Shown piece after piece: positions 30,672-39,101 of a stretch of DNA of 64,000 nucleotides. This DNA comes from Corynebacterium suranareeae (GTDB lineage Bacteria > Actinomycetota > Actinomycetes > Mycobacteriales > Mycobacteriaceae). The translations under genes and the position numbers were made by a program. How positions within the stretch are numbered: the stretch's first letter is position 1; every line of letters starts with the position of its first letter. Under the pieces are notes generated by a model. That model saw nothing but the letters and a program-made list of their open reading frames with translations, did not search any database and was not told the DNA's origin. The stretch lies in contig NZ_AP017369.1 of the NCBI RefSeq assembly GCF_002355155.1, forward strand, positions 2,666,001 to 2,730,000. Reading direction: 5' to 3'.

Positions 30672-31178
30672 ATGACCACTGCACTTTCTACTATCACTCG
30701 CGCTGAGATCGAAGACTTCCTTTACTATGAGGCGCGCCTGCTCGACGACCGCAAATTCGAAGAGTGGATCGAATGCTACCGCGAAGACGCCGAATTCTGG
30801 ATGCCAGCTTGGGATGACAACGGTGAGCTCACCGAAGACCCACAGTCTGAAATCTCGCTCATCTACTACCCAAACCGTGGTGGACTAGAAGACCGCGTGT
30901 TCCGTATCCGCACCGAGCGTTCCTCTGCAACCTCACTGCCTGAGCCACGCACCGGCCACAACACCAACAACGTGGAAATCCTGGAGCGTCGTGACGGTGA
31001 AGTAGACATCCGTTACAACTGGATCACCTTCTACTACCGCTACAACACCACCGATACCTATTTCGGCACCACTTTCCTCACTCTTGATGTAAGCGGCGAA
31101 GCCCCAAAGATCGTGAAGAAGAAGGTCGTTTTACACAACGACTACATTCACCACGTTGTTGATATCTACCACGTCTAG
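30672..31178 (+). CDS. benB: Benzoate 1,2-dioxygenase beta subunit
   Basis: 168-residue small subunit with the NTF2/SnoaL-like cone fold that stabilises the alpha3-beta3 oxygenase. Characteristic stretches are DFLYYEARLLDDRKFEEW, YREDAEFWMPAW and GRRGGL-like YYPNRGGLEDRVFRI. AAGGAG is placed before ATG 30672, 40 bp after benA. Position between benA and benC makes the role firm. Confidence 0.95.
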   Translation: MTTALSTITRAEIEDFLYYEARLLDDRKFEEWIECYREDAEFWMPAWDDNGELTEDPQSEISLIYYPNRGGLEDRVFRIRTERSSATSLPEPRTGHNTNNVEILERRDGEVDIRYNWITFYYRYNTTDTYFGTTFLTLDVSGEAPKIVKKKVVLHNDYIHHVVDIYHV

Positions 31179-31186
31179 GAGGCACC

Positions 31187-32725
31187 ATGACCCACCAAGT
31201 TGCACTAGCCTTTGAAGACGGCATTACCCGATTCATTGATTGCGAAGAAGATCAAACCGTTGCTGATGCCGCCTACCAGGCACGCATCAACATTCCTTTC
31301 GACTGCCGCGATGGCGCCTGCGGAACCTGCAAAGCGTTCTGCGAATCAGGTGACTTCGACGAGGGCGAATACATCGATGATGCTTTGTCCGAAGATGAAG
31401 CAGCCGACGGCTACTGCCTGCCGTGCCAGATGACCCCTAAGACGGACCTCATCTTGCAGATCGCTACCACCTCCGTGCTGGCAAAAACCGGCGCAGCCAC
31501 ATTCGATGGCGAGTTGAAGGAGATCAACCACTACTCCGATTCCACCATCGGCATTGAGATCGAGCTGGAAAACCGTAAGGATCTAGCGTTCCTACCTGGC
31601 CAGTACATGAACATCCAGGTCCCAGGAAGCGATCAAACCCGCTCCTACTCCTTCTCATCTGCGCAAGATTCCGATAACGTGCAGTTCCTGATCAAGGTAA
31701 CCCCAGGTGGCCTCATGACCACCTACCTCACCGAGCAGGCAAAGGTTGGCGACAAGCTCACCCTGACCGGCCCCATGGGTTCCTTCTTCCTGCGTGAACC
31801 TGTCCGCCCGATTCTTCTTCTGGCTGGCGGTACCGGACTTGCACCAATCCTGGCGATCTTGGAGAAGCTATCCCGCGATGAGCTCCTGGATGTACCAATC
31901 CGTCTGGTTTATGGCGCGAACTTCACCCACGATTTGGTGGAATTGGATCGCCTTGATGCATTCAAGGACAAGTTCGACTTCGATTACATCACCGTGCTGT
32001 CAGATAAGGACACCGAGCACCCACGCAAAGGCTTCGTTCCAGCTCACCTGACCGGCGAGTACGAACCAGATGAGGACACGGACGTCTACCTCTGTGGACC
32101 TCCTCCAATGGTTGAAGCTGTGCGCCAGTTCCTTGGCACCTTGGACAGCCCACCGCTTGACTTCTACTACGAGAAGTTCACCTCTGCGGCAGCTCCAGCA
32201 GCTGAAAAACCTGAAGTCACTGTTGAATCCGGTGAGGTTGCAGAAGACTTCACCATGGTTGAGGTCTCTACTCCTGGCATGTCCTCTGGTGAGATCCACT
32301 CTTCTGCAACTCAGCTCAACGCCCGCATGGCGCTTGAACTTGGTGCATTAGAGTTGGCTATCAACAAGCTCGGCGATCGCGATATCGAGCGTTTCCGCAA
32401 CCTGGCCAACACTGCGAACTCCTTCATCGATGGCGACAAGCTTCTCGACGCAGTGAAGTTCACTGAGGCCAACGCTGATTTCCACGAGTTCCTGTTCCGC
32501 CGCGCAAACAACGATGCGCTGCTTGCGGCATACCAGAACCTCGAGGTTGTCAAAGAGATGAAGGATACCCTCCCGGGCGCCGAATGGATTGATCCGGCAA
32601 TTGCCACTGAGCACTTAGCGCTTGTCGACGCCGTCTCCCAGAAGGATCTAGATACCGCGCGCACTATCATTCGTGAGCACGCGGGTCACGGCATTGACAC
32701 CATGGCAAAGGCTTGCGAGAAATGA
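31187..32725 (+). CDS. benC: Benzoate dioxygenase reductase with C-terminal FCD-like domain
   Basis: Electron-transfer component, 512 residues. Domains in order: plant-type [2Fe-2S] ferredoxin (about 1-95; Cys40, Cys45, Cys48, Cys80), flavin-binding barrel (about 105-200, TRSYSFSSA), NAD-binding domain (about 205-330, LAGGTGLAP, YLCGPPPM). Classic BenC ends near residue 335-340. Here about 155 further residues (355-512) follow and resemble the FCD ligand-binding domain of GntR/FadR regulators: RMALELGALELAI, EANADFHEFLF, ATEHLALVDAV and IIREHAGHG, with three spaced His (433, 476, 498). No DNA-binding domain accompanies it. The stop overlaps the benD start (ATGA). Core function is certain; the extension call is from pattern. 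Confidence 0.93.
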   Translation: MTHQVALAFEDGITRFIDCEEDQTVADAAYQARINIPFDCRDGACGTCKAFCESGDFDEGEYIDDALSEDEAADGYCLPCQMTPKTDLILQIATTSVLAKTGAATFDGELKEINHYSDSTIGIEIELENRKDLAFLPGQYMNIQVPGSDQTRSYSFSSAQDSDNVQFLIKVTPGGLMTTYLTEQAKVGDKLTLTGPMGSFFLREPVRPILLLAGGTGLAPILAILEKLSRDELLDVPIRLVYGANFTHDLVELDRLDAFKDKFDFDYITVLSDKDTEHPRKGFVPAHLTGEYEPDEDTDVYLCGPPPMVEAVRQFLGTLDSPPLDFYYEKFTSAAAPAAEKPEVTVESGEVAEDFTMVEVSTPGMSSGEIHSSATQLNARMALELGALELAINKLGDRDIERFRNLANTANSFIDGDKLLDAVKFTEANADFHEFLFRRANNDALLAAYQNLEVVKEMKDTLPGAEWIDPAIATEHLALVDAVSQKDLDTARTIIREHAGHGIDTMAKACEK

Positions 32726-33552
32726 GCGCGCCAGTAGGACAAGGCGTTGCAGGTCGCCCTACCCATGTCACCCCTGAACGTTTCTTTGGGCAAGGCGTTG
32801 TGGTGACCGGTGCCGCCCAAGGTATCGGAATGGCCGTTGCACACCGCATCGCCTATGAAGACGGCAACCTACTGTTGGTTGATCGCTCTCCTTTAGTGCA
32901 TGAGGTGGCTGAGGAACTTCGTGAGGCTGGAGCTGGAACCGTTGATTCCTTTGAGGCTGACTTGGAAACTTTCGAAGGCGCAACCAGCGCTTTGGAGTTT
33001 GCATCTTCGAAACTAAAGAATCTCGATGTGGTCATCAACAACGTTGGTGGCACCATCTGGGCTAAGCCTTATCAGGAGTACTCGGAGGAAGAAATCCGTA
33101 AGGAAATCAACCGCAGTCTCTTCCCTACCTTGTGGATGTGCCGGTCGGCACTGCCCATTTTGATTCAAAACGGCGGCGGAACGATCGTGAATGTTTCTTC
33201 CATTGCAACTGGTGGCATCAACCGTGTTCCTTACGCTGCTGCTAAGGGCGGTGTCAACGGCATTGTCTCGGCACTGGCTAAGGAAGCTGCTCCGCATAAT
33301 GTGCGCGTTGTGGCAACGGCCCCAGGTGGCACGCTTGCACCAGAACGTGCTGTCAAGCGTGGTCCTGGACCTGAGAGCGAGCAGGAAGAAAAGTGGTATC
33401 AGCAAATTGTTGATCAAACCATTGATTCCAGCTTGATGAAGCGCTACGGCACTTTGGAAGAGCAGGCCGCTCCGATCTGTTTCCTCGCATCTGAGGAAGC
33501 GTCCTACATCACTGGCTCGGTCATGCCAGTGGGTGGAGGTGACCAGGGTTAA
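32722..33552 (+). CDS. benD: Benzoate cis-diol dehydrogenase
   Basis: Short-chain dehydrogenase (276 residues) that oxidises and decarboxylates 1,6-dihydroxycyclohexa-2,4-diene-1-carboxylate to catechol. Motifs: TGAAQGIGMAVA (NAD binding), NNVGG, the catalytic Ser region IVNVSSIAT and Tyr-x-x-x-Lys in PYAAAKGGVNG, with GGGDQG at the C-terminus. ATG 32722 overlaps the benC stop by four bases, so translation is coupled. It ends benABCD and is followed by a terminator. Its product is the CatA substrate. Confidence 0.95.
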   Translation: MSAPVGQGVAGRPTHVTPERFFGQGVVVTGAAQGIGMAVAHRIAYEDGNLLLVDRSPLVHEVAEELREAGAGTVDSFEADLETFEGATSALEFASSKLKNLDVVINNVGGTIWAKPYQEYSEEEIRKEINRSLFPTLWMCRSALPILIQNGGGTIVNVSSIATGGINRVPYAAAKGGVNGIVSALAKEAAPHNVRVVATAPGGTLAPERAVKRGPGPESEQEEKWYQQIVDQTIDSSLMKRYGTLEEQAAPICFLASEEASYITGSVMPVGGGDQG

Positions 33553-33567
33553 CCCTTGGCCACTCTT

Positions 33568-33603
33568 AGGGACTTGTATCTGTTTTTGCAGGTACAAGTC
33601 CCT
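33568..33603 (+). terminator. benABCD terminator
   Basis: AGGGACTTGTA (33568-33578) pairs with TACAAGTCCCT (33593-33603), followed by TTCTTAGTTT. It lies between benD and benR, so benR probably has its own promoter or depends on read-through. Confidence 0.8.
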
Positions 33604-33624
33604 TTCTTAGTTTAAGATTGGTTC

Positions 33625-36312
33625 ATGGTCGCTTCAGTTTCCTTTACCCCGTCATCATCCCAAACCTTCCAACCACGAGCATCGATCATCGTGCAAGAAG
33701 TCAGCACACAGATCAAAAAGCTTGAATCTGGCGAAGGAAAACTTTTCCACATCAGTGGCCAGCCCGGCGCGGGTAAAACTGAATTCGGCATGCAGCTCAT
33801 TGAAGAGCTTCAAGGGTGGACGGTCGTGCGTGTTGCTTCACTTTCTTGGCTGAAAAATAGCCCGCGCAACCTCTTAGGCCACGTGGCACACAAATTAGGT
33901 GCTCATTCCGCCAACTCGATTCGCGGGGTGATCGACCGCCTTGACGCTGCCACGGTGGTCATTGTTGATGACGTGCACTGGGCTGATGTGGAATCCATGC
34001 AAAAACTCATCGAGTATTCCATGCGCATGGTCTCTGGGCGTTTCGCACTGATCATGATTGGCCTTGATGAGGAAGAATTAGTCTTCCACGATGAAGTGGT
34101 ATCGCTGCCGTCGATCGCCGATTCCACCTATGTGCTTCCTCCGATGAGCATTGAAGAAATCCGCCAGCTTGCCCTCACTGATGTTCGCGGACGAATCAGT
34201 GCAACCACGGCCACAGATATCCAACGAATCACCGGTGGCGTCTACGGCAGGGTAAAAGAAGTCCTCCATGCAGAATCTCCCGACCACTGGAGAATGCCGA
34301 ATCCGAATATCCCCATCCCTCAGAGTTGGCATGCAAACCTCATCAGACGTATGTCCAGCAAGGATTTCTGGCCCGTACTTCTGGCGGTAGCCATTCTTCC
34401 CGCCGGCGGCTCCATCGATCTAGTTAAACTTTTAGGCAACGACCCCACGGGCACGCTTTGCGACGACGCCGTCCGCAGCGGCCTGCTCCGCGTGCTGCCG
34501 TCTGACGGTCCGCCCCAAGTAGATTTGGTCCTGCCCATCGACCGCGCTGTACTTCAAGCACGCACACCTTTAAATACCCTGGCCGAACTACACCACAAGG
34601 CTGCTTTATATTACAAGCAATGGAATCAGACTGATGCTCAACTCCAGCATGAAGCCTTCGCTGCCATCGATCCAAACGATCCCGCAGTCAAGGCTCTTGC
34701 GCAACGTGGATACGCCTTGGGACGAACCGGCCACTGGATGGAATCAGCACACGCGCTTTCTTTAGCTGCCAACCGCACAGCACACAGTGAAGAAGCAAAT
34801 AAGTACCTATTGGAATCTATCGATTCGCTCATCGCCGCTGCCGACCTACCACAAGCACGATCCAAAGCTTCCACGCTTGATCTTGGCGAAACCGGCATCC
34901 AACAAGACTCCATGCTTGGCTATTTAGCTATTCACGAAGGTCGGCGCCTTGAAGCTCGAAACCTCCTGCAGCGCGCAGCTGATGAAATTTTGGCGCAACA
35001 CCCAATCGACCCCATCAACGGCCCGCGCATGGCTCAAAGAAAAGTTCTGTTCAATTTGGTTGATTGGCAACCCGAAGAACTCCTCTTGTGGGCCAAACGC
35101 GCAGTTGCCTGGACCGATGAAGATGCGGGTGAAAAAATTGAAGCCCAAGCAATTTCCCTCATCGGCCAATCAATCCTTGATGGAAAACTCCCCGAAGACA
35201 TCCCCATCCCAGGTGAAACCACGCTGCACGCCCAGCGACGCCACATGGCTATGGGATGGTTGGCTATGGTCCACGACGACCCCGTAACAGCGCGCCAAAA
35301 ACTAGAACGTCGCACCTCCATCAACGGATCAGAGCGCATTAGTTTGTGGCAAGACGGCTGGCTGGCACGTTCCCTGTTGCTCTTGGGTGAATGGGAAGAA
35401 GCTGCACGCACAGTGGAAATTGGTTTAGCCCGTGCCGAGCAGTTTGGTATTCGATTCCTTGAGCCACTTCTGCTGTGGACTGGAGCAACTGTTGCCACTG
35501 CCCGCGGAAATGACGATCTAGCGCGAAATTACATGCGCCGATTATCTAATGACCAAGACTCCTTCATTGTTCAATCCATGCCGTCTGCGATGTGTCGCAT
35601 GTGGGTGCATCGACACCGAAACGAAATCCCCGGCGCGATTGTGGCCGGTGAGCAATTGGAAAAACTCTCAGCGCAAAAGCACGTCAACGCCCCTGGTTTT
35701 TGGCCCTGGCAAGATATCCATGCAACGCACCTGATTCGACTTGGTGAAATCGAACGCGCGGAAACTCTAGTTGACACCACACTCGAGGAACTTGAAGGAT
35801 CCGACATCATGTCGGCCCACGCCAAAATTGCGGTCCCGCACGCCATGCTGATGATTCACCACGGCGATGTAAAACAAGGATTTAAGCGTTTCGACGAGGC
35901 CCTCGAAATGCTCGATCCCCTCACCCTGCCCCACTATCGAGCACGCATTTGTTTTGAGTACGGACAAGCCCTTCGACGCCAAGGCCAGCGCCGTCGCGCC
36001 GATGAACAATTCGCACGTGCTTCATCACTTTTCCAAGACATGGGGGCCACTGCGATGGTTACTTTGGCCAACCGTGAACGCCGCGTCGGTGGACTAGGGC
36101 AACGCACTGAACAATCAGGTGGACTTACTCCCCAAGAATATGAAATTGCACAATTAGTTGCCTCTGGACATGCAAACCGAGAGGTTGCACAAGAGCTTTT
36201 CCTTTCGCCGAAAACTGTGGAATATCACCTCACCCGGGTGTATAAGAAGCTTGGAATACGCAATCGAATGGAACTTGCTGAAGCATTGAAGAAGTACTCC
36301 CGTGACGCCTAG
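33625..36312 (+). CDS. benR: Large LuxR/LAL-type regulator of benzoate genes
   Basis: 895-residue STAND-type ATPase regulator. An intact Walker A (SGQPGAGKTEF, residues 44-54) and Walker B (VVIVDDVHWAD, near 110-120) form the ATPase region; a long helical-repeat sensor region follows, then a LuxR helix-turn-helix (about 830-890; GLTPQEYEIAQLVASGHANRE, PKTVEYHLTRVYKKLG). It is unrelated to the AraC-type BenR of Pseudomonas. It is paralogous to PcaO in this window, and the coding sequence for the HTH is nearly identical in the two genes. ATG 33625 lacks a strong ribosome site. Expected to activate ben genes in response to benzoate or a metabolite. Confidence 0.9.
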   Translation: MVASVSFTPSSSQTFQPRASIIVQEVSTQIKKLESGEGKLFHISGQPGAGKTEFGMQLIEELQGWTVVRVASLSWLKNSPRNLLGHVAHKLGAHSANSIRGVIDRLDAATVVIVDDVHWADVESMQKLIEYSMRMVSGRFALIMIGLDEEELVFHDEVVSLPSIADSTYVLPPMSIEEIRQLALTDVRGRISATTATDIQRITGGVYGRVKEVLHAESPDHWRMPNPNIPIPQSWHANLIRRMSSKDFWPVLLAVAILPAGGSIDLVKLLGNDPTGTLCDDAVRSGLLRVLPSDGPPQVDLVLPIDRAVLQARTPLNTLAELHHKAALYYKQWNQTDAQLQHEAFAAIDPNDPAVKALAQRGYALGRTGHWMESAHALSLAANRTAHSEEANKYLLESIDSLIAAADLPQARSKASTLDLGETGIQQDSMLGYLAIHEGRRLEARNLLQRAADEILAQHPIDPINGPRMAQRKVLFNLVDWQPEELLLWAKRAVAWTDEDAGEKIEAQAISLIGQSILDGKLPEDIPIPGETTLHAQRRHMAMGWLAMVHDDPVTARQKLERRTSINGSERISLWQDGWLARSLLLLGEWEEAARTVEIGLARAEQFGIRFLEPLLLWTGATVATARGNDDLARNYMRRLSNDQDSFIVQSMPSAMCRMWVHRHRNEIPGAIVAGEQLEKLSAQKHVNAPGFWPWQDIHATHLIRLGEIERAETLVDTTLEELEGSDIMSAHAKIAVPHAMLMIHHGDVKQGFKRFDEALEMLDPLTLPHYRARICFEYGQALRRQGQRRRADEQFARASSLFQDMGATAMVTLANRERRVGGLGQRTEQSGGLTPQEYEIAQLVASGHANREVAQELFLSPKTVEYHLTRVYKKLGIRNRMELAEALKKYSRDA

Positions 36313-36350
36313 CAGCGGATATATCACCGGACAAGTACCCCCTAGAACTC

Positions 36351-36411
36351 TTTAGGGCTATCCCTAGTTTCACGTTATTTCGCCACGGGTTTAAATGTGA
36401 ATCACATCACC
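36351..36411 (+). promoter_or_regulatory. benK promoter: dyad and GlxR-like site
   Basis: TTTAGGG-CTA-TCCCTAG at 36351-36367 is a dyad similar to those before benA and the TRAP operon. TGTGA-ATCACA-TCACC at 36396-36411 matches the GlxR consensus at nine of ten defined positions. Both are sequence-pattern calls. Confidence 0.55.
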
Positions 36412-36458
36412 AGCAGGTGAATGAACGTGATTACTTCACAGGCTCAAGGAGAACTACT

Positions 36459-37799
36459 GTGGCTACCCAAATTTCTGGCGGCTGGCAAAGCGCCAAACAC
36501 CGCACCACCGTTTATATGGTCCTCGTGGTCGTGGGCATTTCCATTCTTTTTGACGGCTACGACCTCGTGATCTACGGCGCGGTGCTGTCCACTCTACTAG
36601 GAGATCCAACCCAGATCGGTGCTCTCAGCCCAGCTGTAGCCGGCACCCTTGGATCCTACGCAATGATCGGCGTCATGATTGGCGCACTGTCCGCAGGCGC
36701 TGTTGGTGACCGCCTTGGACGTCGCAAAGTTATGCTCACCGCGATCGCATGGTTCTCCGTCGGAATGGCACTGACTGCTCTGACAAGTTCCATCGCGCTC
36801 TTCGGATTCCTCCGGTTCCTCACCGGACTGGGAGTGGGCATGATCGTTGCCACCGGTGGCGCAATCATCGCGGAGTTCGCACCAGCAAATAGGCGCAACC
36901 TGTTCAACGCAATTGTCTACTCCGGTGTCCCAGCTGGTGGTGTCATGGCATCCATCCTGGCTCTTGTTCTTGAAGATGCCATCGGCTGGCGCGGACTCTT
37001 CCTCATCGGCGGCTCCCCACTCCTGTTCCTGCTCCCAATGGCATACTTCTTCCTGCCAGAATCCCCACGCTGGCTGACCTCACGTGGCCGTGTTGCAGAC
37101 GCCAAAGCCCTCTGCGCACGCTATGGGCTGCCGACAGAGGAGTTTGTCGTCGAAAAGCAGCAGGCAACAAAGGGCACCGGGTTCGCTGGAATTTTCTCCT
37201 CCAAGTACCTGGTGGGCACCATCTTGATCGGCGCAATGAGCTTCATCGGACTGCTGTCCACCTACGGACTGAACACCTGGTTGCCAAAGATCATGGAATC
37301 TAACGGCGCAACCGCGCATGATTCCCTCTACTCCTTGCTCTTCCTCAACGGCGGCGCAGTCTTCGGCGGACTCATCGCATCCTGGTTCGCAGACCGCATC
37401 GGAGCGAAAACCGTCATCACCTCCACCTTCGCACTCGCTGCAATCTGCCTCGGCGTACTGCCAAACATCTCCTCCTGGCCACTTATGTACACCGCAATCG
37501 CATTCGCTGGCATCGGTGTTCTGGGCACGCAAGTCCTCACCTACGGCCTGACCTCGAACTTCTTCGGAACCGAGTGCCGCGCAGCTGGTGTGGCATGGTG
37601 TGCAGGCTTCGGACGTCTCGGCGGAATCGTTGGACCAGCAATCGGTGGCCTTATCATCGGCGCCGGATTCGGACCTAGCTCCGCATTCCTCATCTTCGCT
37701 GCTGCCGGCGCAATCGGCGCAGTCTGCACCGCACTGATCCCACGTTCACCTGCAGAAATCGAAGCCAAGATTGTGCAAGAACCACTCGCACGTGTCTAA
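36459..37799 (+). CDS. benK: Benzoate MFS transporter
   Basis: 446-residue aromatic acid:H+ symporter with about twelve membrane helices. Diagnostic stretches: FDGYDLVIYGAVL in helix 1 and GDRLGRRKVML between helices 2 and 3. GTG 36459 (MATQISGGWQS...) is chosen because AAGGAG lies 8 bases upstream; GTG 36417 would place the ribosome site inside the gene. Located between benR and benE, it should import benzoate. A GlxR-like site and a dyad shared with other ben promoters lie upstream. Confidence 0.93.
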   Translation: MATQISGGWQSAKHRTTVYMVLVVVGISILFDGYDLVIYGAVLSTLLGDPTQIGALSPAVAGTLGSYAMIGVMIGALSAGAVGDRLGRRKVMLTAIAWFSVGMALTALTSSIALFGFLRFLTGLGVGMIVATGGAIIAEFAPANRRNLFNAIVYSGVPAGGVMASILALVLEDAIGWRGLFLIGGSPLLFLLPMAYFFLPESPRWLTSRGRVADAKALCARYGLPTEEFVVEKQQATKGTGFAGIFSSKYLVGTILIGAMSFIGLLSTYGLNTWLPKIMESNGATAHDSLYSLLFLNGGAVFGGLIASWFADRIGAKTVITSTFALAAICLGVLPNISSWPLMYTAIAFAGIGVLGTQVLTYGLTSNFFGTECRAAGVAWCAGFGRLGGIVGPAIGGLIIGAGFGPSSAFLIFAAAGAIGAVCTALIPRSPAEIEAKIVQEPLARV

Positions 37800-37817
37800 C
37801 ACCCACTAACCGATTTC

Positions 37818-37840
37818 AAGGAAGCTTCGGCTTCCTTTTT
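37818..37840 (+). terminator. benK terminator with UUCG loop
   Basis: AAGGAAGC and GCTTCCTT enclose the stable tetraloop TTCG, followed by TTT. It lies between benK and benE. Confidence 0.8.
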
Positions 37841-37877
37841 CGGCATTTCTACCAGCCCTAGTGAAAGGTAAAAGACA

Positions 37878-39101
37878 TTGGCAAGCTCAGTATTATTAGC
37901 TGTTGAAAAACCAGAACTACCACGCCCCAGTTTGGCTGAAATCAAACGAGACTTAGGCCCTCAAGAAATTGGCAACGGGTTAGTTGCGTTGATTTTCTCC
38001 GCATCCGGCCCCATCGCCGTGATCCTTGCCGCCGCAGCAGCTGGAAACCTCACCCCTGATCAAACCTCCTCCTGGATCTTCGGCGCATTCCTAGGCAACG
38101 GGCTGCTCACACTATGGCTGACCTACATGTACCGCAGCCCGCAAGCATACTTCTGGACCATCCCCGGAACAGTCATAGTTGGTGACTCCTTAACCCACCT
38201 AAGCTTCGCTGAAGTAATCGGAGCATACCTAGTAACCGGTGTCGTGGTATTTGCCTTGGGGTGGACCGGACTCATCGGCAAAATCATGGCGGTACTTCCA
38301 CCAACGATCGTCATGGCAATGGTCGCAGGCATTTTCCTCCGCTTTGGACTTGACCTCATCGATGCCAGCGTCACCGACCCTTTGATTTCGCTGCCCATGA
38401 TCGCCGTGTTCGTAGCACTGAGCATCAGCCCACGAATCGCTAGCATTGCCCCACCCGTTGCCGTATCCGCTGTAATCGGAGTGATCGTAGCGATTGCATC
38501 AGGGAGACTAGCACCAGGAATCTTAGACAACGGCGTGATTTCAAAGCCAGTATTTACAGCACCAGAATTCTCCTTAGCCGCCATCATGGAATTAGTAGTG
38601 CCCCTGGCAATTACCGTGGTGATCGTACAAAACGGCCAAGGTGTGGCCGTCCTCAAAGCAGCAGGACATCGTCCTGGAGTAAACCTCGCCGCCGCAGCAT
38701 CTGGACTTTGGTCACTGCCCATGGCACTAATCGGCAACATCACCACCTGCTTAACTGGCCCCACAAACGCATTAATCGTGGCAGGAGCCAAGTCCCATAG
38801 ACACTACACAGCAGCAATGGTCACCGCTGTAGGCGCCATATTAGTTGGGTTGTTCTCCCCCACCTTCGTCGGCTTCATGCTGGCGATGCCCGTGTCATTC
38901 ATTGCAGCACTCGCAGGAATCGCGATGCTTACACCACTAAAAAATGCCTTCATTGCAGGATTCTCAGGAACCTATTCCACCGGTGCTTTAGTGTGCTTTT
39001 TAGTCACGGTGTCAGAAATCAGCATCATTGGCATCACCGCTCCATTCTGGGGCATTGTTTTTGGATGCCTCGTTGGATGGTTACTCGATCGCGCTCGTTA
39101 G
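37878..39101 (+). CDS. benE: BenE-family benzoate transporter
   Basis: 407-residue membrane protein of the benzoate:H+ symporter (BenE) family with about 11-12 helices. Family-like segments include GNGLVALIFSASGPIAVIL, FWTIPGTVIVG and ITTCLTGPTNALIVAG. The start is TTG 37878, with GAAAGG about 10 bases upstream. It is a second benzoate uptake system beside BenK. Its stop codon overlaps the stop of the convergent histidine kinase gene by four bases, which marks one edge of the accessory block. Confidence 0.92.
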   Translation: MASSVLLAVEKPELPRPSLAEIKRDLGPQEIGNGLVALIFSASGPIAVILAAAAAGNLTPDQTSSWIFGAFLGNGLLTLWLTYMYRSPQAYFWTIPGTVIVGDSLTHLSFAEVIGAYLVTGVVVFALGWTGLIGKIMAVLPPTIVMAMVAGIFLRFGLDLIDASVTDPLISLPMIAVFVALSISPRIASIAPPVAVSAVIGVIVAIASGRLAPGILDNGVISKPVFTAPEFSLAAIMELVVPLAITVVIVQNGQGVAVLKAAGHRPGVNLAAAASGLWSLPMALIGNITTCLTGPTNALIVAGAKSHRHYTAAMVTAVGAILVGLFSPTFVGFMLAMPVSFIAALAGIAMLTPLKNAFIAGFSGTYSTGALVCFLVTVSEISIIGITAPFWGIVFGCLVGWLLDRAR

